Assembly (NCBI GenBank): GCA_026399025.1
Contig: JAPLRU010000094.1
Coordinates: forward strand, 1-64,000
DNA: 64,000 nt
Direction of reading: 5' to 3'
Origin: Methylobacter sp.
Lineage (GTDB): Bacteria > Pseudomonadota > Gammaproteobacteria > Methylococcales > Methylomonadaceae
The translations under genes and the position numbers were made by a program. A model generated the notes under the pieces. That model had not been told where the DNA came from and ran no database searches. It saw only the letters and a list, made by a program, of their open reading frames with translations. Numbering within the stretch: the stretch's first letter is position 1; each line of letters starts with the position of its first letter. Shown here piece after piece: positions 43,653 through 52,229 of the stretch.

Positions 43653-44428
43653 TAGCCTGGATGAACCATTTTGCACTGGTGCTGCTGAGCACCTGCCGGG
43701 ATATTTTACCGATTGCCGCCATTATTATCGGCTTTCAATTGCTGGTTATCCGCAAACCCTTGGCGCATCCTAAAAAGTTACTGCGCGGCTTTGTTTATGT
43801 TCTGCTCGGCATCGCGTTTTTTCTGGAAGGTCTGGAAATGGCGCTGTTTCCGTTGGGCAAGCTGATGGCGGCCCAACTCACTACACCGGAGTTTCTCGGC
43901 ATTAATCCCGCCGAACAAGGGGTAAGATGGCAAGCCTATTTCTGGGTGTATGTATTCGCCGCCAGCATCGGTTTTGCCACTACGCTGGCCGAACCGTCCT
44001 TACTGGCGGTGGCCTGGAAGGCCGAGCAGATTTCCGGCGGCGCTATCCGCGCTTGGGGACTGCGCATTGCGGTTTCGATCGGCGTCGCTTTCGGCATTGC
44101 GCTGGGCGCGTATCGCATTGTGACCGGTACCGAGCTTTATTATTATATTGTGGTCGGCTATGTCATCGTGCTGATACAAACCCTGTTTGCACCCAAAGTG
44201 ATCATCGGCTTGGCTTATGACTCGGGCGGGGTAACGACGTCAACGGTTACGGTGCCGCTGGTGACCGCGCTGGGTCTCGGTTTGGCCTCCACTATTCCCG
44301 GCCGCAACCCGCTGCTGGACGGCTTCGGCTTGATTGCCTTCGCCAGTTTATTTCCCATCATTGCTGTCTTGGGTTATGCGCAAATCGCACAATGGCTTAG
44401 CAAAGGCAGTATTTCTCCCAAACCCTGA
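43649..44428 (+). CDS. DUF1538 membrane protein, subunit B
   Basis: The 259-residue paralogue of the preceding protein shares [21 protein letters not shown] and [14 protein letters not shown]. It differs by a longer N-terminal helix pair and a loop at about 75-95. The tight pairing shows that the two were made by duplication and are used together. The next gene, PII-like, follows after 8 bp. Confidence 0.8.
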   Translation: MIAWMNHFALVLLSTCRDILPIAAIIIGFQLLVIRKPLAHPKKLLRGFVYVLLGIAFFLEGLEMALFPLGKLMAAQLTTPEFLGINPAEQGVRWQAYFWVYVFAASIGFATTLAEPSLLAVAWKAEQISGGAIRAWGLRIAVSIGVAFGIALGAYRIVTGTELYYYIVVGYVIVLIQTLFAPKVIIGLAYDSGGVTTSTVTVPLVTALGLGLASTIPGRNPLLDGFGLIAFASLFPIIAVLGYAQIAQWLSKGSISPKP

Positions 44429-44436
44429 GGACAACT

Positions 44437-44787
44437 ATGCATTTCAAATTAATTATCGTCTTTGTCGAAGACGACAAAACCGACCTGGTGCTTGATACCG
44501 CGCGCGAGCACGGCGCTAAAGGCGCCACCGTGGTCAATAACGCGCGCGGCGAAGGCATGAAACAATCGAAAACTTTTTTCGGCCTGAGTCTGGAAGCTCA
44601 GCGCGATGTTTTATTGTTGTTGGTCGAAGAGCATCTGAGTCGACATATTTTGGAAGCCATCGCTAAGGTCGCGCAATTCGACAGCAAACCCGGCACCGGC
44701 ATTGCCATTCAGATCGATGTCGAAGACGCGGTCGGCGTTATGCATCAGGTCGAACGCTTAACTCAAGAATTGGAGGATAAAATATGA
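44437..44787 (+). CDS. PII-like signalling protein (DUF1538-associated)
   Basis: The 116-residue protein has a ferredoxin-like PII fold: an FKLIIVFVEDDKTDLVLDTARE first beta-alpha unit, an AKGATVVNNARGEG loop region and an SKPGTGIAIQIDVEDAVG B-loop-like region. It lacks the GlnB uridylylation Tyr context, so it is probably not nitrogen PII. PII-like trimers often bind nucleotides and gate membrane transporters. It overlaps the CBS gene by 4 bp. Confidence 0.75.
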   Translation: MHFKLIIVFVEDDKTDLVLDTAREHGAKGATVVNNARGEGMKQSKTFFGLSLEAQRDVLLLLVEEHLSRHILEAIAKVAQFDSKPGTGIAIQIDVEDAVGVMHQVERLTQELEDKI

Positions 44788-45194
44788 TTGCGCCACGCGT
44801 TATAATCCGCGTCAGAGACGTGATGAAAACCGATTTCGCCACCATCGACGGCATTGCCACCGTAGAAGATGCGCTAAAAAAGATGAAGACCTTTAAAACC
44901 TCGGTGCTGATTGTCAATAAGCGCCATGACGATGACGAATACGGTATGATTAATTCCGGCGACATTGCCCGTCATGTGTTGGCCAAGGACCGTGCGCCGG
45001 ATCGGGTCAACGTCTATGAAATTATGAGCAAGCCGGTGATTTCGGTGCATCCCGACATGGACATCCGGTATTGCTCACGCTTATTTGCTAATTATAATTT
45101 GGTCAGAGCGCCGGTCATTGAAAATAATATAATTATCGGCGTGGTCAGTCCGAATTCGCTGGTGCTGGATGGGATGTACCAGACTTGTCATTAA
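44784..45194 (+). CDS. CBS-domain pair protein
   Basis: The 136-residue protein consists of two CBS motifs: VRDVMKTDFATIDGIATVEDAL (first) and NVYEIMSKPVISVHPDMD (second). Such Bateman modules bind AMP, ATP or SAM. With the PII-like protein it probably forms a nucleotide-responsive regulator of the DUF1538 complex. It starts inside the PII-like gene end and its stop is 13 bp before the dsbB ATG. Confidence 0.82.
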   Translation: MIAPRVIIRVRDVMKTDFATIDGIATVEDALKKMKTFKTSVLIVNKRHDDDEYGMINSGDIARHVLAKDRAPDRVNVYEIMSKPVISVHPDMDIRYCSRLFANYNLVRAPVIENNIIIGVVSPNSLVLDGMYQTCH

Positions 45195-45207
45195 AAGGCC
45201 GTTTATT

Positions 45208-45720
45208 ATGTTCAAATTATTACGATTTAATTCAAGAATCTGGTTTTTTCTGGGTTGTTTAGGTTGCGTGTTTTTGCTGTCGATGGGCGCTTATTTTCAA
45301 TTTGTTCAAGGCCTGGACCCGTGTCCTTTATGCATTTCGCAACGCATTGCCATCTTGCTGACCGGCGTGGTCTTTTTAACGGCGGCCCTTCATAATCCAG
45401 GGCAAACCGGGGTAACCGCTTACGCGATTTCAGGTGCGCTAACCGCTTTGTGCGGCGCGGCGATTTCAACCCGGCATGTCTGGATTCAGCATTTGCCTGC
45501 CGATAAAGTGCCGGAATGCGGCCCCGGTTTGGACTACGTGCTGCAAAATTTTCCTTTGTTTGAGACGGTTAAGCTAATGCTCAGCGGCACCGGCGATTGC
45601 GCCAAAGTGGACTGGACAATGTTCGGCTTCAGTATGCCTGCCTGGACCTTGCTGGCTTTTTTGATGTTGGCAACGTTAAGTGTGCTGCAAATTTGGAATT
45701 ATAAAGAAGCCGACAGATAG
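45208..45720 (+). CDS. dsbB: Disulfide bond formation protein B
   Basis: The protein of about 170 residues is the four-helix membrane quinone reductase that reoxidises DsbA. CPLC is seen near residue 31 (DPCPLCISQR), and a second periplasmic Cys pair lies in ECGPGLDY and GDCAKVDW. I use the ATG at 45208; the frame opens at 45169 inside the CBS gene with no family-like sequence. It may be the last gene of the DUF1538 operon. Confidence 0.92.
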   Translation: MFKLLRFNSRIWFFLGCLGCVFLLSMGAYFQFVQGLDPCPLCISQRIAILLTGVVFLTAALHNPGQTGVTAYAISGALTALCGAAISTRHVWIQHLPADKVPECGPGLDYVLQNFPLFETVKLMLSGTGDCAKVDWTMFGFSMPAWTLLAFLMLATLSVLQIWNYKEADR

Positions 45721-45726
45721 ATTAGG

Positions 45727-45890
45727 TAACTCGCACTAATAAATCCCCCACAGCTATCGTTCCTACGCTCCGGCACTCGTCTTTATACACAAGTCTATTC
45801 AAGACGGGACCTAGGCCGGAAACGCCTGTCCTGCGCTAAAGCGCGGACAGGCGTTTCCGGCCTACGTCGAGATGTGTATAACAATGAGCG
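45727..45890. repeat. Composite repeat upstream of the ethylene-receptor-like kinase
   Basis: A TAACTCGCACTAATAAATCCCC block (also near 53511 and 62047) is followed by a near-perfect hairpin, GGCCGGAAACGCCTGTCC with its complement (45814-45862). Then comes the family tail GAGATGTGTATAACAATGAGCG. The repeat fills the whole spacer before the kinase, so the gene's promoter must lie within it or upstream in the dsbB operon. Confidence 0.75.
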
Positions 45891-45939
45891 TAGCGCGTGG
45901 CAACAAGACAAAATCGACCTTTCATTGCGCACCTTCCAC

Positions 45940-48900
45940 ATGCAAGCACTCATTGAACTTTTTGGCATTAAAGGCTTTATCCCGCATGGCTATTGTCTGT
46001 CGTGGAGTCCGGTATTACTTTGGCTACACGTTGTTTCGGATCTGCTGATTACGCTCTCCTATTATTCCATTCCGCTGATGCTGGTCTATTTTATCCGGCG
46101 GCGCAAAGACTTTCCCCATCAGGTATTGGCTACGATGTTTGCCGGATTTATTGTGGCCTGCGGCAGTACCCATTTACTGTCCGCTATCACAATCTGGATA
46201 CCCTTGTACTGGTTGGACGGTCTAGTTAAAGGTTTTACCGCGATTATTTCGGTCGTTACTGCGGTGGGAATACTTAGGATTATTCCCCAGCTTCTGCATT
46301 TGCCCAGTGCAACACAACTGCAAATTGAGATAGACCAAAGAAAAGCCGCCGAGCAAGAGCTACGTATTGCCAATGCCGAGTTGCAAAAAAATAACGCACA
46401 TACCCAGTTACTGCTGGATTCGGCGCTGGATGGAATCGTCAGCATGGACCAGAACGGTAAGGTGATCGGCTGGAATGCCCAAGCCGAACATATTTTCGGT
46501 TATACCGGCAGGCAGGCCTTAGGCTGCGACTTGGCCGAGTTAATCATTCCGCCCGCTTATCGGGAAAAACACCGGCAAGGCCTATCGCGGTTTACCGGCA
46601 CGGGACTATCGAACATTCTCGGTACGCGTTTGGAAGTGATCGGTTTGCGCGGCGAAGCGGTTGAATTTCCGATGGAGTTGACTGTCGACGCCATCAAGCA
46701 CAAGGACGGCTATTTTTTTAGCGCCTATGTTCGCGATATTTCGGAACGTAAGCAGGCCGAGGCGGCGCAGCAAGAAGCCCTAGACAAACTGTATAAAATA
46801 GCCTGCCAACTGCCCGGCGTGGTGTTTCAATTTCGTTTACGTCCTGACGGAAGTTGTTGTCTTCCCTATGCCAGCAAAGTGCTGTTCGACATTTACCGTA
46901 TCGATCCCGAAGACGTACTTGACGATGCCTCTGCCCTGTTTGCCGTGGTTCATCCTGACGACTTAGCGCAACATTTGGCTTCCATTCATGCGTCAGCGCG
47001 CGATTTAAGCCCGTGGCGCAACGAATATCGGCTTAAATTTGCCGACGGCAGCGAATGCTGGCTGTTCGGCAACGCCTTACCGCAACGCGAAGCGGACGGC
47101 TCGGTGCTTTGGCACGGTTTTGTGAGCGATATTACCGAGCGCCGAATGATCGAAGATGCCTTGCGGGAAAGCGAATTTCGCTGGAAGTTCGCTATCGAAG
47201 GCTCCGGCGACGGCCTTTGGGACTGGGACGTCGCCCATAGCACGGTATTTTTTAGCAAACGTTGGAAAGAAATGCTGGGCTTTGCCGAAAATGAAATCGA
47301 CAATAGCTTGGAAGAGTGGGCGAAGCGTATTCATCCCGATGATAAGGCCGATGTTTTAGCCGTAGTGCAGGATTACTTCGACGGTAAAATTCCGGTTTAC
47401 CTTACCGAGCACCGGGTGAGCTGCAAGGACGGCGGCTACAAGTGGATACTCGACCGCGGTATCGTGGTCAGCCGCGATGCGGGCGGTAAACCGTTGCGCA
47501 TGATCGGTACGCACACCGACATCACCGAGCACAAACAAATGGAGCAAAAATTGCGCGACAGCGATGCATTTAATGTCGGCATCCTCAACTCGCTGAGCTC
47601 GCATATTGCCGTCCTGGATGCACAGGGTGTTATTGTCGCGGTTAATGACGCTTGGCGGCGGTTTGCCAGAGAAAACGGTTTAATGGAATCGGATCAGGAT
47701 ATGTTGGGGGTTAACTATTTGGATGCCTATAACCAATCTTACTCCGATGAGGCAAGCATTGCTCAAGCAGGTATTTTGGCGGTGTTGCAGGGCAAACAGG
47801 AAAGCTTTCATTTAGAGTACCCATGCCATTCGTCCAATCAGCAACATTGGTTTTACATGAACGTAGCGCCATTACATGGCTCTCGTCAAGGTGCTGTAGT
47901 CAGTCATAAAAATATCACCGAACGCAAAAAAGCGGAAGAGATTGCTCAAGCCGCGTCTCAATACGCGCGCAGCTTAATTGAAGCGAGTTTAGATCCCTTG
48001 GTGACGATCAGCGCTGAAGGCAAGATCACCGATGTTAACACCGCCACCGAACATGTGACCGGCATGAGCCGGGATAAGTTGATCGGCAGCGATTTTGCGG
48101 ATTATTTCACCGATCCGGCGCAAGCACGCGCAGGCTATCTGCGGGTGTTTTCCCAAGGTTTTGTGACCGATTATCCTCTGGCTATTCGACATCTGTCCGG
48201 TAAGGTTACCGATGTGCTTTATAACGCCAGCGTGTACCATGATGGTAAGGGTAACGTGCTTGGCGTGTTTGCTGCGGCGCGTGATATTACCGAGCGTAAA
48301 CAGGCGGAGCTGGCACAACATCATAGTGAAGAGCAGTTGCGGGCATTTTATGAATTGGACTTGGTCGGCTTAACGATTACTTCACCTGAAAAGGGCTGGA
48401 TTCGGATTAACGACAGCCTGTGCAAAATGCTGGAATACCCGGAACAAGCTTTACATCAAATGACCTGGGTGGAACTGACGCATCCCGACGATTTAGCCGC
48501 CGACGTTGAGCAATTCAATCGCTTGCTGGCGAATGAAATTAACGGCTATGCCTTGGAAAAGCGCTTTGTCAGTCGCACCGGCAAAATCATTCCGACTCAA
48601 TTAGTCGTGCGCAGTGTGCGCAAAGCCAATGGCGAACTGGATTATGTGGTGGCGATGGTCGAAGACATCAGCGAATACAAGCAGGCCGAAGCCGAACTGA
48701 AACGCTCCAACACCGAGCTGGAGCAATTCGCCTATGCGATTTCACACGATATGCGCCAGCCCTTACGCATGGTGAACAGTTATTTGTCTTTGATTGAGAA
48801 CGCCTTGGCCGGACAGATGAATGAAGAAACCCAACAGTTTCTGAATTTTGCCATGGACGGCGCAAAACGCATGGATGCGATGATTTTATCGTTGCTGGAT

Positions 48901-49404
48901 TATTCTCGGGTCGGGCGTAAATCCGAAGCCAAAACAAGAATCGGCAGCAAGCTTTCTTTAGATGAAGCGCTGGCTTTTCTAGGCCCCGAAATCAGAACTT
49001 CCGGCTGCGAAGTTAAAATAACCGGCGAATGGCCCGAATTATTCGCCAGCCGGGATGAATTAACGCGGCTGTTGCAAAACCTGATTGGCAATGCGTTAAA
49101 ATATCACGACGAAAATCAAGCGCCTCAGGTTCATGTTCATGGCATGATCAAAGCCGATTCGTTACGGGTCGAAGTGCGCGATCAGGGTATCGGTATCGAG
49201 CCGAGTCAAATAGATCGGCTGTTTAAAGTGTTTTCACGGTTACAGGCGCGCAGCCGTTTTGACGGCACCGGCGTAGGCTTGGCATTGTGCCGAAAAATTG
49301 TCGAACATCATGGCGGCACGATTGGCGTAGAATCGGCGGGCGAAGGACAGGGCTGTCTGTTTTGGTTCGAGCTGCCTATTATCAACGCTGCCGCTCCGGA
49401 ATAA
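45940..49404 (+). CDS. Ethylene-receptor-like sensor histidine kinase with six PAS domains
   Basis: Counting from the ATG at 45940, residues 22-110 form a three-helix ethylene-binding domain. All key ETR1 residues lie at a constant offset of nine: Asp34, Tyr41, Ile71, Cys74 and His78. Six PAS units follow (roughly to residue 930), then HisKA with the phospho-His in AYAISHDMRQPLR and a HATPase (VEVRDQGIGIEPSQIDRLF, GTGVGLALCRK). The open frame begins at 45874 with a GTG inside a repeat; the 22 extra residues look repeat-derived. Ethylene or copper sensing is inferred from the five residues. It leads a four-gene signalling cluster. Confidence 0.88.
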   Translation: MQALIELFGIKGFIPHGYCLSWSPVLLWLHVVSDLLITLSYYSIPLMLVYFIRRRKDFPHQVLATMFAGFIVACGSTHLLSAITIWIPLYWLDGLVKGFTAIISVVTAVGILRIIPQLLHLPSATQLQIEIDQRKAAEQELRIANAELQKNNAHTQLLLDSALDGIVSMDQNGKVIGWNAQAEHIFGYTGRQALGCDLAELIIPPAYREKHRQGLSRFTGTGLSNILGTRLEVIGLRGEAVEFPMELTVDAIKHKDGYFFSAYVRDISERKQAEAAQQEALDKLYKIACQLPGVVFQFRLRPDGSCCLPYASKVLFDIYRIDPEDVLDDASALFAVVHPDDLAQHLASIHASARDLSPWRNEYRLKFADGSECWLFGNALPQREADGSVLWHGFVSDITERRMIEDALRESEFRWKFAIEGSGDGLWDWDVAHSTVFFSKRWKEMLGFAENEIDNSLEEWAKRIHPDDKADVLAVVQDYFDGKIPVYLTEHRVSCKDGGYKWILDRGIVVSRDAGGKPLRMIGTHTDITEHKQMEQKLRDSDAFNVGILNSLSSHIAVLDAQGVIVAVNDAWRRFARENGLMESDQDMLGVNYLDAYNQSYSDEASIAQAGILAVLQGKQESFHLEYPCHSSNQQHWFYMNVAPLHGSRQGAVVSHKNITERKKAEEIAQAASQYARSLIEASLDPLVTISAEGKITDVNTATEHVTGMSRDKLIGSDFADYFTDPAQARAGYLRVFSQGFVTDYPLAIRHLSGKVTDVLYNASVYHDGKGNVLGVFAAARDITERKQAELAQHHSEEQLRAFYELDLVGLTITSPEKGWIRINDSLCKMLEYPEQALHQMTWVELTHPDDLAADVEQFNRLLANEINGYALEKRFVSRTGKIIPTQLVVRSVRKANGELDYVVAMVEDISEYKQAEAELKRSNTELEQFAYAISHDMRQPLRMVNSYLSLIENALAGQMNEETQQFLNFAMDGAKRMDAMILSLLDYSRVGRKSEAKTRIGSKLSLDEALAFLGPEIRTSGCEVKITGEWPELFASRDELTRLLQNLIGNALKYHDENQAPQVHVHGMIKADSLRVEVRDQGIGIEPSQIDRLFKVFSRLQARSRFDGTGVGLALCRKIVEHHGGTIGVESAGEGQGCLFWFELPIINAAAPE

Positions 49405-49414
49405 AAATGAGGTA

Positions 49415-49513
49415 GCTATTCAGTCCCCCTCTTTGAAAAAGAGGGGTTAGGGGAGATTTTTTAAATAAATCCCCCTCAATCCCCCTTCTTCAAAGGGGGA
49501 GGTGAATAATTAC
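49415..49513. repeat. 99-bp palindromic repeat (family C), copy 2
   Basis: It is identical to 7076-7174 except for one base, 42 kb apart and in the same orientation. It lies between the two histidine kinase genes in a 198-bp spacer. Confidence 0.85.
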
Positions 49514-49602
49514 AAAATGAGCTTAATGTTACCCTTACAAAACCTCCACAGCCGGCATTGGCGGTATATCCGATTCGACTTTCAGATGCATAAAATATAA
49601 TT

Positions 49603-51726
49603 ATGAAATTACCTAGCAAGCGTCATCTCCGACTTATATTGCCTTGGCTAGCGTTACTGTTGGGATTAGTCGGTACGGGACTGCTCTCTTATTCGGTAAA
49701 GCTCGATATAGAGCGGGATAAGTATCGTCAATTTGCCTTTTATTGCGATGGAGTCAGATTAAAAATAGCGGCAAGGCTGGATACGCACAAACAGATATTG
49801 TTAAGCGGCACCGCCATGTTCGACGCATCGCAGACCGTGAACAGGCAGGAGTGGCATAGTTTTGTGCAGCGCTTGCGTAGCGATGAGCATTTTAACGGCG
49901 TTCAGGGGCTTGGCTTTTCGCTATGGATCCTGCCGGAACAACTGGCTGCGCATCAGGCGAAAATACGCGCGGAAGGTTTTCCTGAGTACACGGTACGCCC
50001 TGAAGGCAAACGCGATGCATACACTTCGATTATATTCTTGGAACCGTTTAGCGGGCGTAATCTTCGCGCCTTCGGTTACGATATGTATTCCGAAACGGTG
50101 CGCCGCTCGGCAATGGAACAGGCACGGGACGAAAATAAGGCCAGCCTGTCGGGCAAAGTAACCTTGGTGCAGGAAACCGATAAAAATAAGCAGGCAGGGA
50201 CGTTGATGTACATCCCTGTTTACCGAAAAAACCAGCCTGTCGATACTGTCGAACAGCGGCGCTCAGCCTTGCTCGGCTGGGTATACAGCCCTTTTCGGAT
50301 GACTGATCTGCTTGATAAGCTGGTGCCGAATATTGACGGCAACACGACGGCCCATGTGCATTTGCGGGTTTATGACGGACACTCCGCAAAAGCGGAAAAA
50401 TTGTTGTATAACAGCGCCGAGCCGGGTTATGCCGAGCCCCCTCACCCTGCGTCGATGATAGAAATAGAGACCGTTTTTAACGGTACGGCCTGGACGTTAC
50501 AGTTCGAGAAGATCGCCGATATCGAAGGCATCTACGATTACAGCAAGTTGTGGATTGTCTTGGGGGGCGGCGCTTTTAGCAGTTTCCTGCTGTTTTTATT
50601 GCTGCGCTCTTATCTAAATATGAGCGTCAATGCGAACAAAATGGCCCATGGGCTGACTACCCAGTTGCGTGAAAGCGAGCAGCGCTTCCGGTTAATGGCG
50701 GATTCCGCACCGGTACTGATCTGGCTGGCCGGCACCGATAAGCTGTGTTACTTCTTTAATAAAGTCTGGCTGGACTTTACCGGCCGAACATTGGAGCAGG
50801 AACAAGGTAACGGTTGGGCGGAGGGCGTGCATCCCGATGATTACCAGCGTTGTCTCGATACCTATATACAGGCATTCGACCGGCAGCTAGGCTTTTCAAT
50901 GGAATATCGCTTGCGCCGCTATGACGGCGAATATCGCTGGCTGATCGATACCGGCCGTCCCCGCTATGCCGACAATCATATTTTTGTCGGCTATATCGGT
51001 TCATGCGTGGATATTACTGAGCGGAAGCAAATCGAGAATAAGCTGGCCCGCGCCCATGCTGAATTGCAGCAATTTACCCACATTGCCGCCCATCACTTGC
51101 AGGAGCCGGCCCGCCGATTGGTGAGTTTTGCGCAACGGTTGCGGACGCATCTGCCGCAAGCGCAGTTAAACGAAGATACGGCAACCTCACTAGGCTTTAT
51201 TGAGCAAGGCGCCACACGGCAAAGCGCTCTGATACGCGACATTCAATTGTACCTTGCCTCCGACCAGCCACGCGGCGCGAGGGACAAAATTGCGGTTGAA
51301 GACGTCATTACCAAACTGTTGCAGCAGAAAGAATCGGCAATGCGCGAAACAGGCGCGCGCGTCGACTGCAATGCGCTTTGCCCGGCCTATATCGACCTTC
51401 CCCGATTGAAAGACATTTTCAGTATTCTGCTGGATAATTCCTTATACTACTGTCATTTAAAGCTTACGCCTCATATACAGATTAGCAGCGAATTAAAGGC
51501 GGGGCGGGTGACTTACCGGTTTGCGGATAATGGCATCGGCATTCCGGCGGAATACCGGGAGCGTGTTTTCGGGGTATTTGAGCGCTTGCAGGTGCATGAT
51601 AATCAAGATTCAACTGGCATTGGTTTAGCCATTGTCCGGCGTGTCGTTGAAAGTTGTGACGGCTCTGTATCATTGCAGGAAACACCCGGCGGCGGCACTA
51701 CCGTCGTATTTGATCTGCCCGGATAA
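49603..51726 (+). CDS. CHASE-domain sensor histidine kinase with PAS
   Basis: In the 707-residue protein, membrane helices at about 12-30 and 322-340 bracket a periplasmic CHASE domain (QKQILLSGTAMFDAS-like start, GVQGLGFSLWI, AFGYDMYSE). A PAS domain (about 355-485), a HisKA-like dimerisation segment with THIAAHHLQEPARRL, and a HATPase (FADNGIGIPAEYRERVFG, STGIGLAIVRR) follow. CHASE domains sense small ligands such as cytokinins. No receiver is fused; the single-domain response regulator downstream is the likely partner. Confidence 0.88.
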   Translation: MKLPSKRHLRLILPWLALLLGLVGTGLLSYSVKLDIERDKYRQFAFYCDGVRLKIAARLDTHKQILLSGTAMFDASQTVNRQEWHSFVQRLRSDEHFNGVQGLGFSLWILPEQLAAHQAKIRAEGFPEYTVRPEGKRDAYTSIIFLEPFSGRNLRAFGYDMYSETVRRSAMEQARDENKASLSGKVTLVQETDKNKQAGTLMYIPVYRKNQPVDTVEQRRSALLGWVYSPFRMTDLLDKLVPNIDGNTTAHVHLRVYDGHSAKAEKLLYNSAEPGYAEPPHPASMIEIETVFNGTAWTLQFEKIADIEGIYDYSKLWIVLGGGAFSSFLLFLLLRSYLNMSVNANKMAHGLTTQLRESEQRFRLMADSAPVLIWLAGTDKLCYFFNKVWLDFTGRTLEQEQGNGWAEGVHPDDYQRCLDTYIQAFDRQLGFSMEYRLRRYDGEYRWLIDTGRPRYADNHIFVGYIGSCVDITERKQIENKLARAHAELQQFTHIAAHHLQEPARRLVSFAQRLRTHLPQAQLNEDTATSLGFIEQGATRQSALIRDIQLYLASDQPRGARDKIAVEDVITKLLQQKESAMRETGARVDCNALCPAYIDLPRLKDIFSILLDNSLYYCHLKLTPHIQISSELKAGRVTYRFADNGIGIPAEYRERVFGVFERLQVHDNQDSTGIGLAIVRRVVESCDGSVSLQETPGGGTTVVFDLPG

Positions 51727-51773
51727 AGTTGCCGTTTTTTGGTTGCTGAACATTGAATTTGAGATTTTAAATA

Positions 51774-52229
51774 ATGAACACTCCTTACAATTCCCATTTT
51801 GTTGAAATTTTGCTGTTGGAAGATGAGCCCTCGGACGCGTATTTGGTCAAAATGGCGTTAAAAGAAGGCAAGGTGCTGGCACACTTGCATCATGTCGTCG
51901 ACGGACGCGAGGGGCTGGACTTCTTAAACAGGACCGAAAAATATGCCGAGGCGCCGCGTCCCGATTTGATTTTTCTCGACCTTAACATGCCGCGTATGAA
52001 CGGCTGCGAGTTTTTAACCGCGATCAAAGCCGATGAGCGCTTTAAAGGCATTCCGGTGGTGGTGCTGACCACTTCCGATGTTGAAAAAGACGTAGTCTGT
52101 TCTTATCAGCTTGGTGCGACCAGTTACATTACCAAGCCTGTCGATATATCGCAGTTTATTAAAGCCATCCAGCAGGTTGGCGAGTATTGGTTTAGCTTGG
52201 TGCGTCTGCCGCAAGATTACAAACTATGA
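51774..52229 (+). CDS. Single-domain response regulator (Rcp1-like)
   Basis: The 151-residue receiver has acidic residues LLEDEPSD, the phospho-Asp in LIFLDLNMPRMNG and Lys in YITKPVD. The ILLLEDEPSDAYLVKMAL start and HHVVDGREGLDFL segment are typical of the phytochrome-associated Rcp1 subfamily, although no phytochrome is in the window. It sits 47 bp after the CHASE kinase and overlaps the next gene by 4 bp. Confidence 0.9.
   Translation: MNTPYNSHFVEILLLEDEPSDAYLVKMALKEGKVLAHLHHVVDGREGLDFLNRTEKYAEAPRPDLIFLDLNMPRMNGCEFLTAIKADERFKGIPVVVLTTSDVEKDVVCSYQLGATSYITKPVDISQFIKAIQQVGEYWFSLVRLPQDYKL

Noticed and set aside
44437-44787. Classical nitrogen regulatory protein GlnB/GlnK
   Set aside because: The T-loop lacks the usual uridylylation-site context and the neighbour is DUF1538, not amtB.
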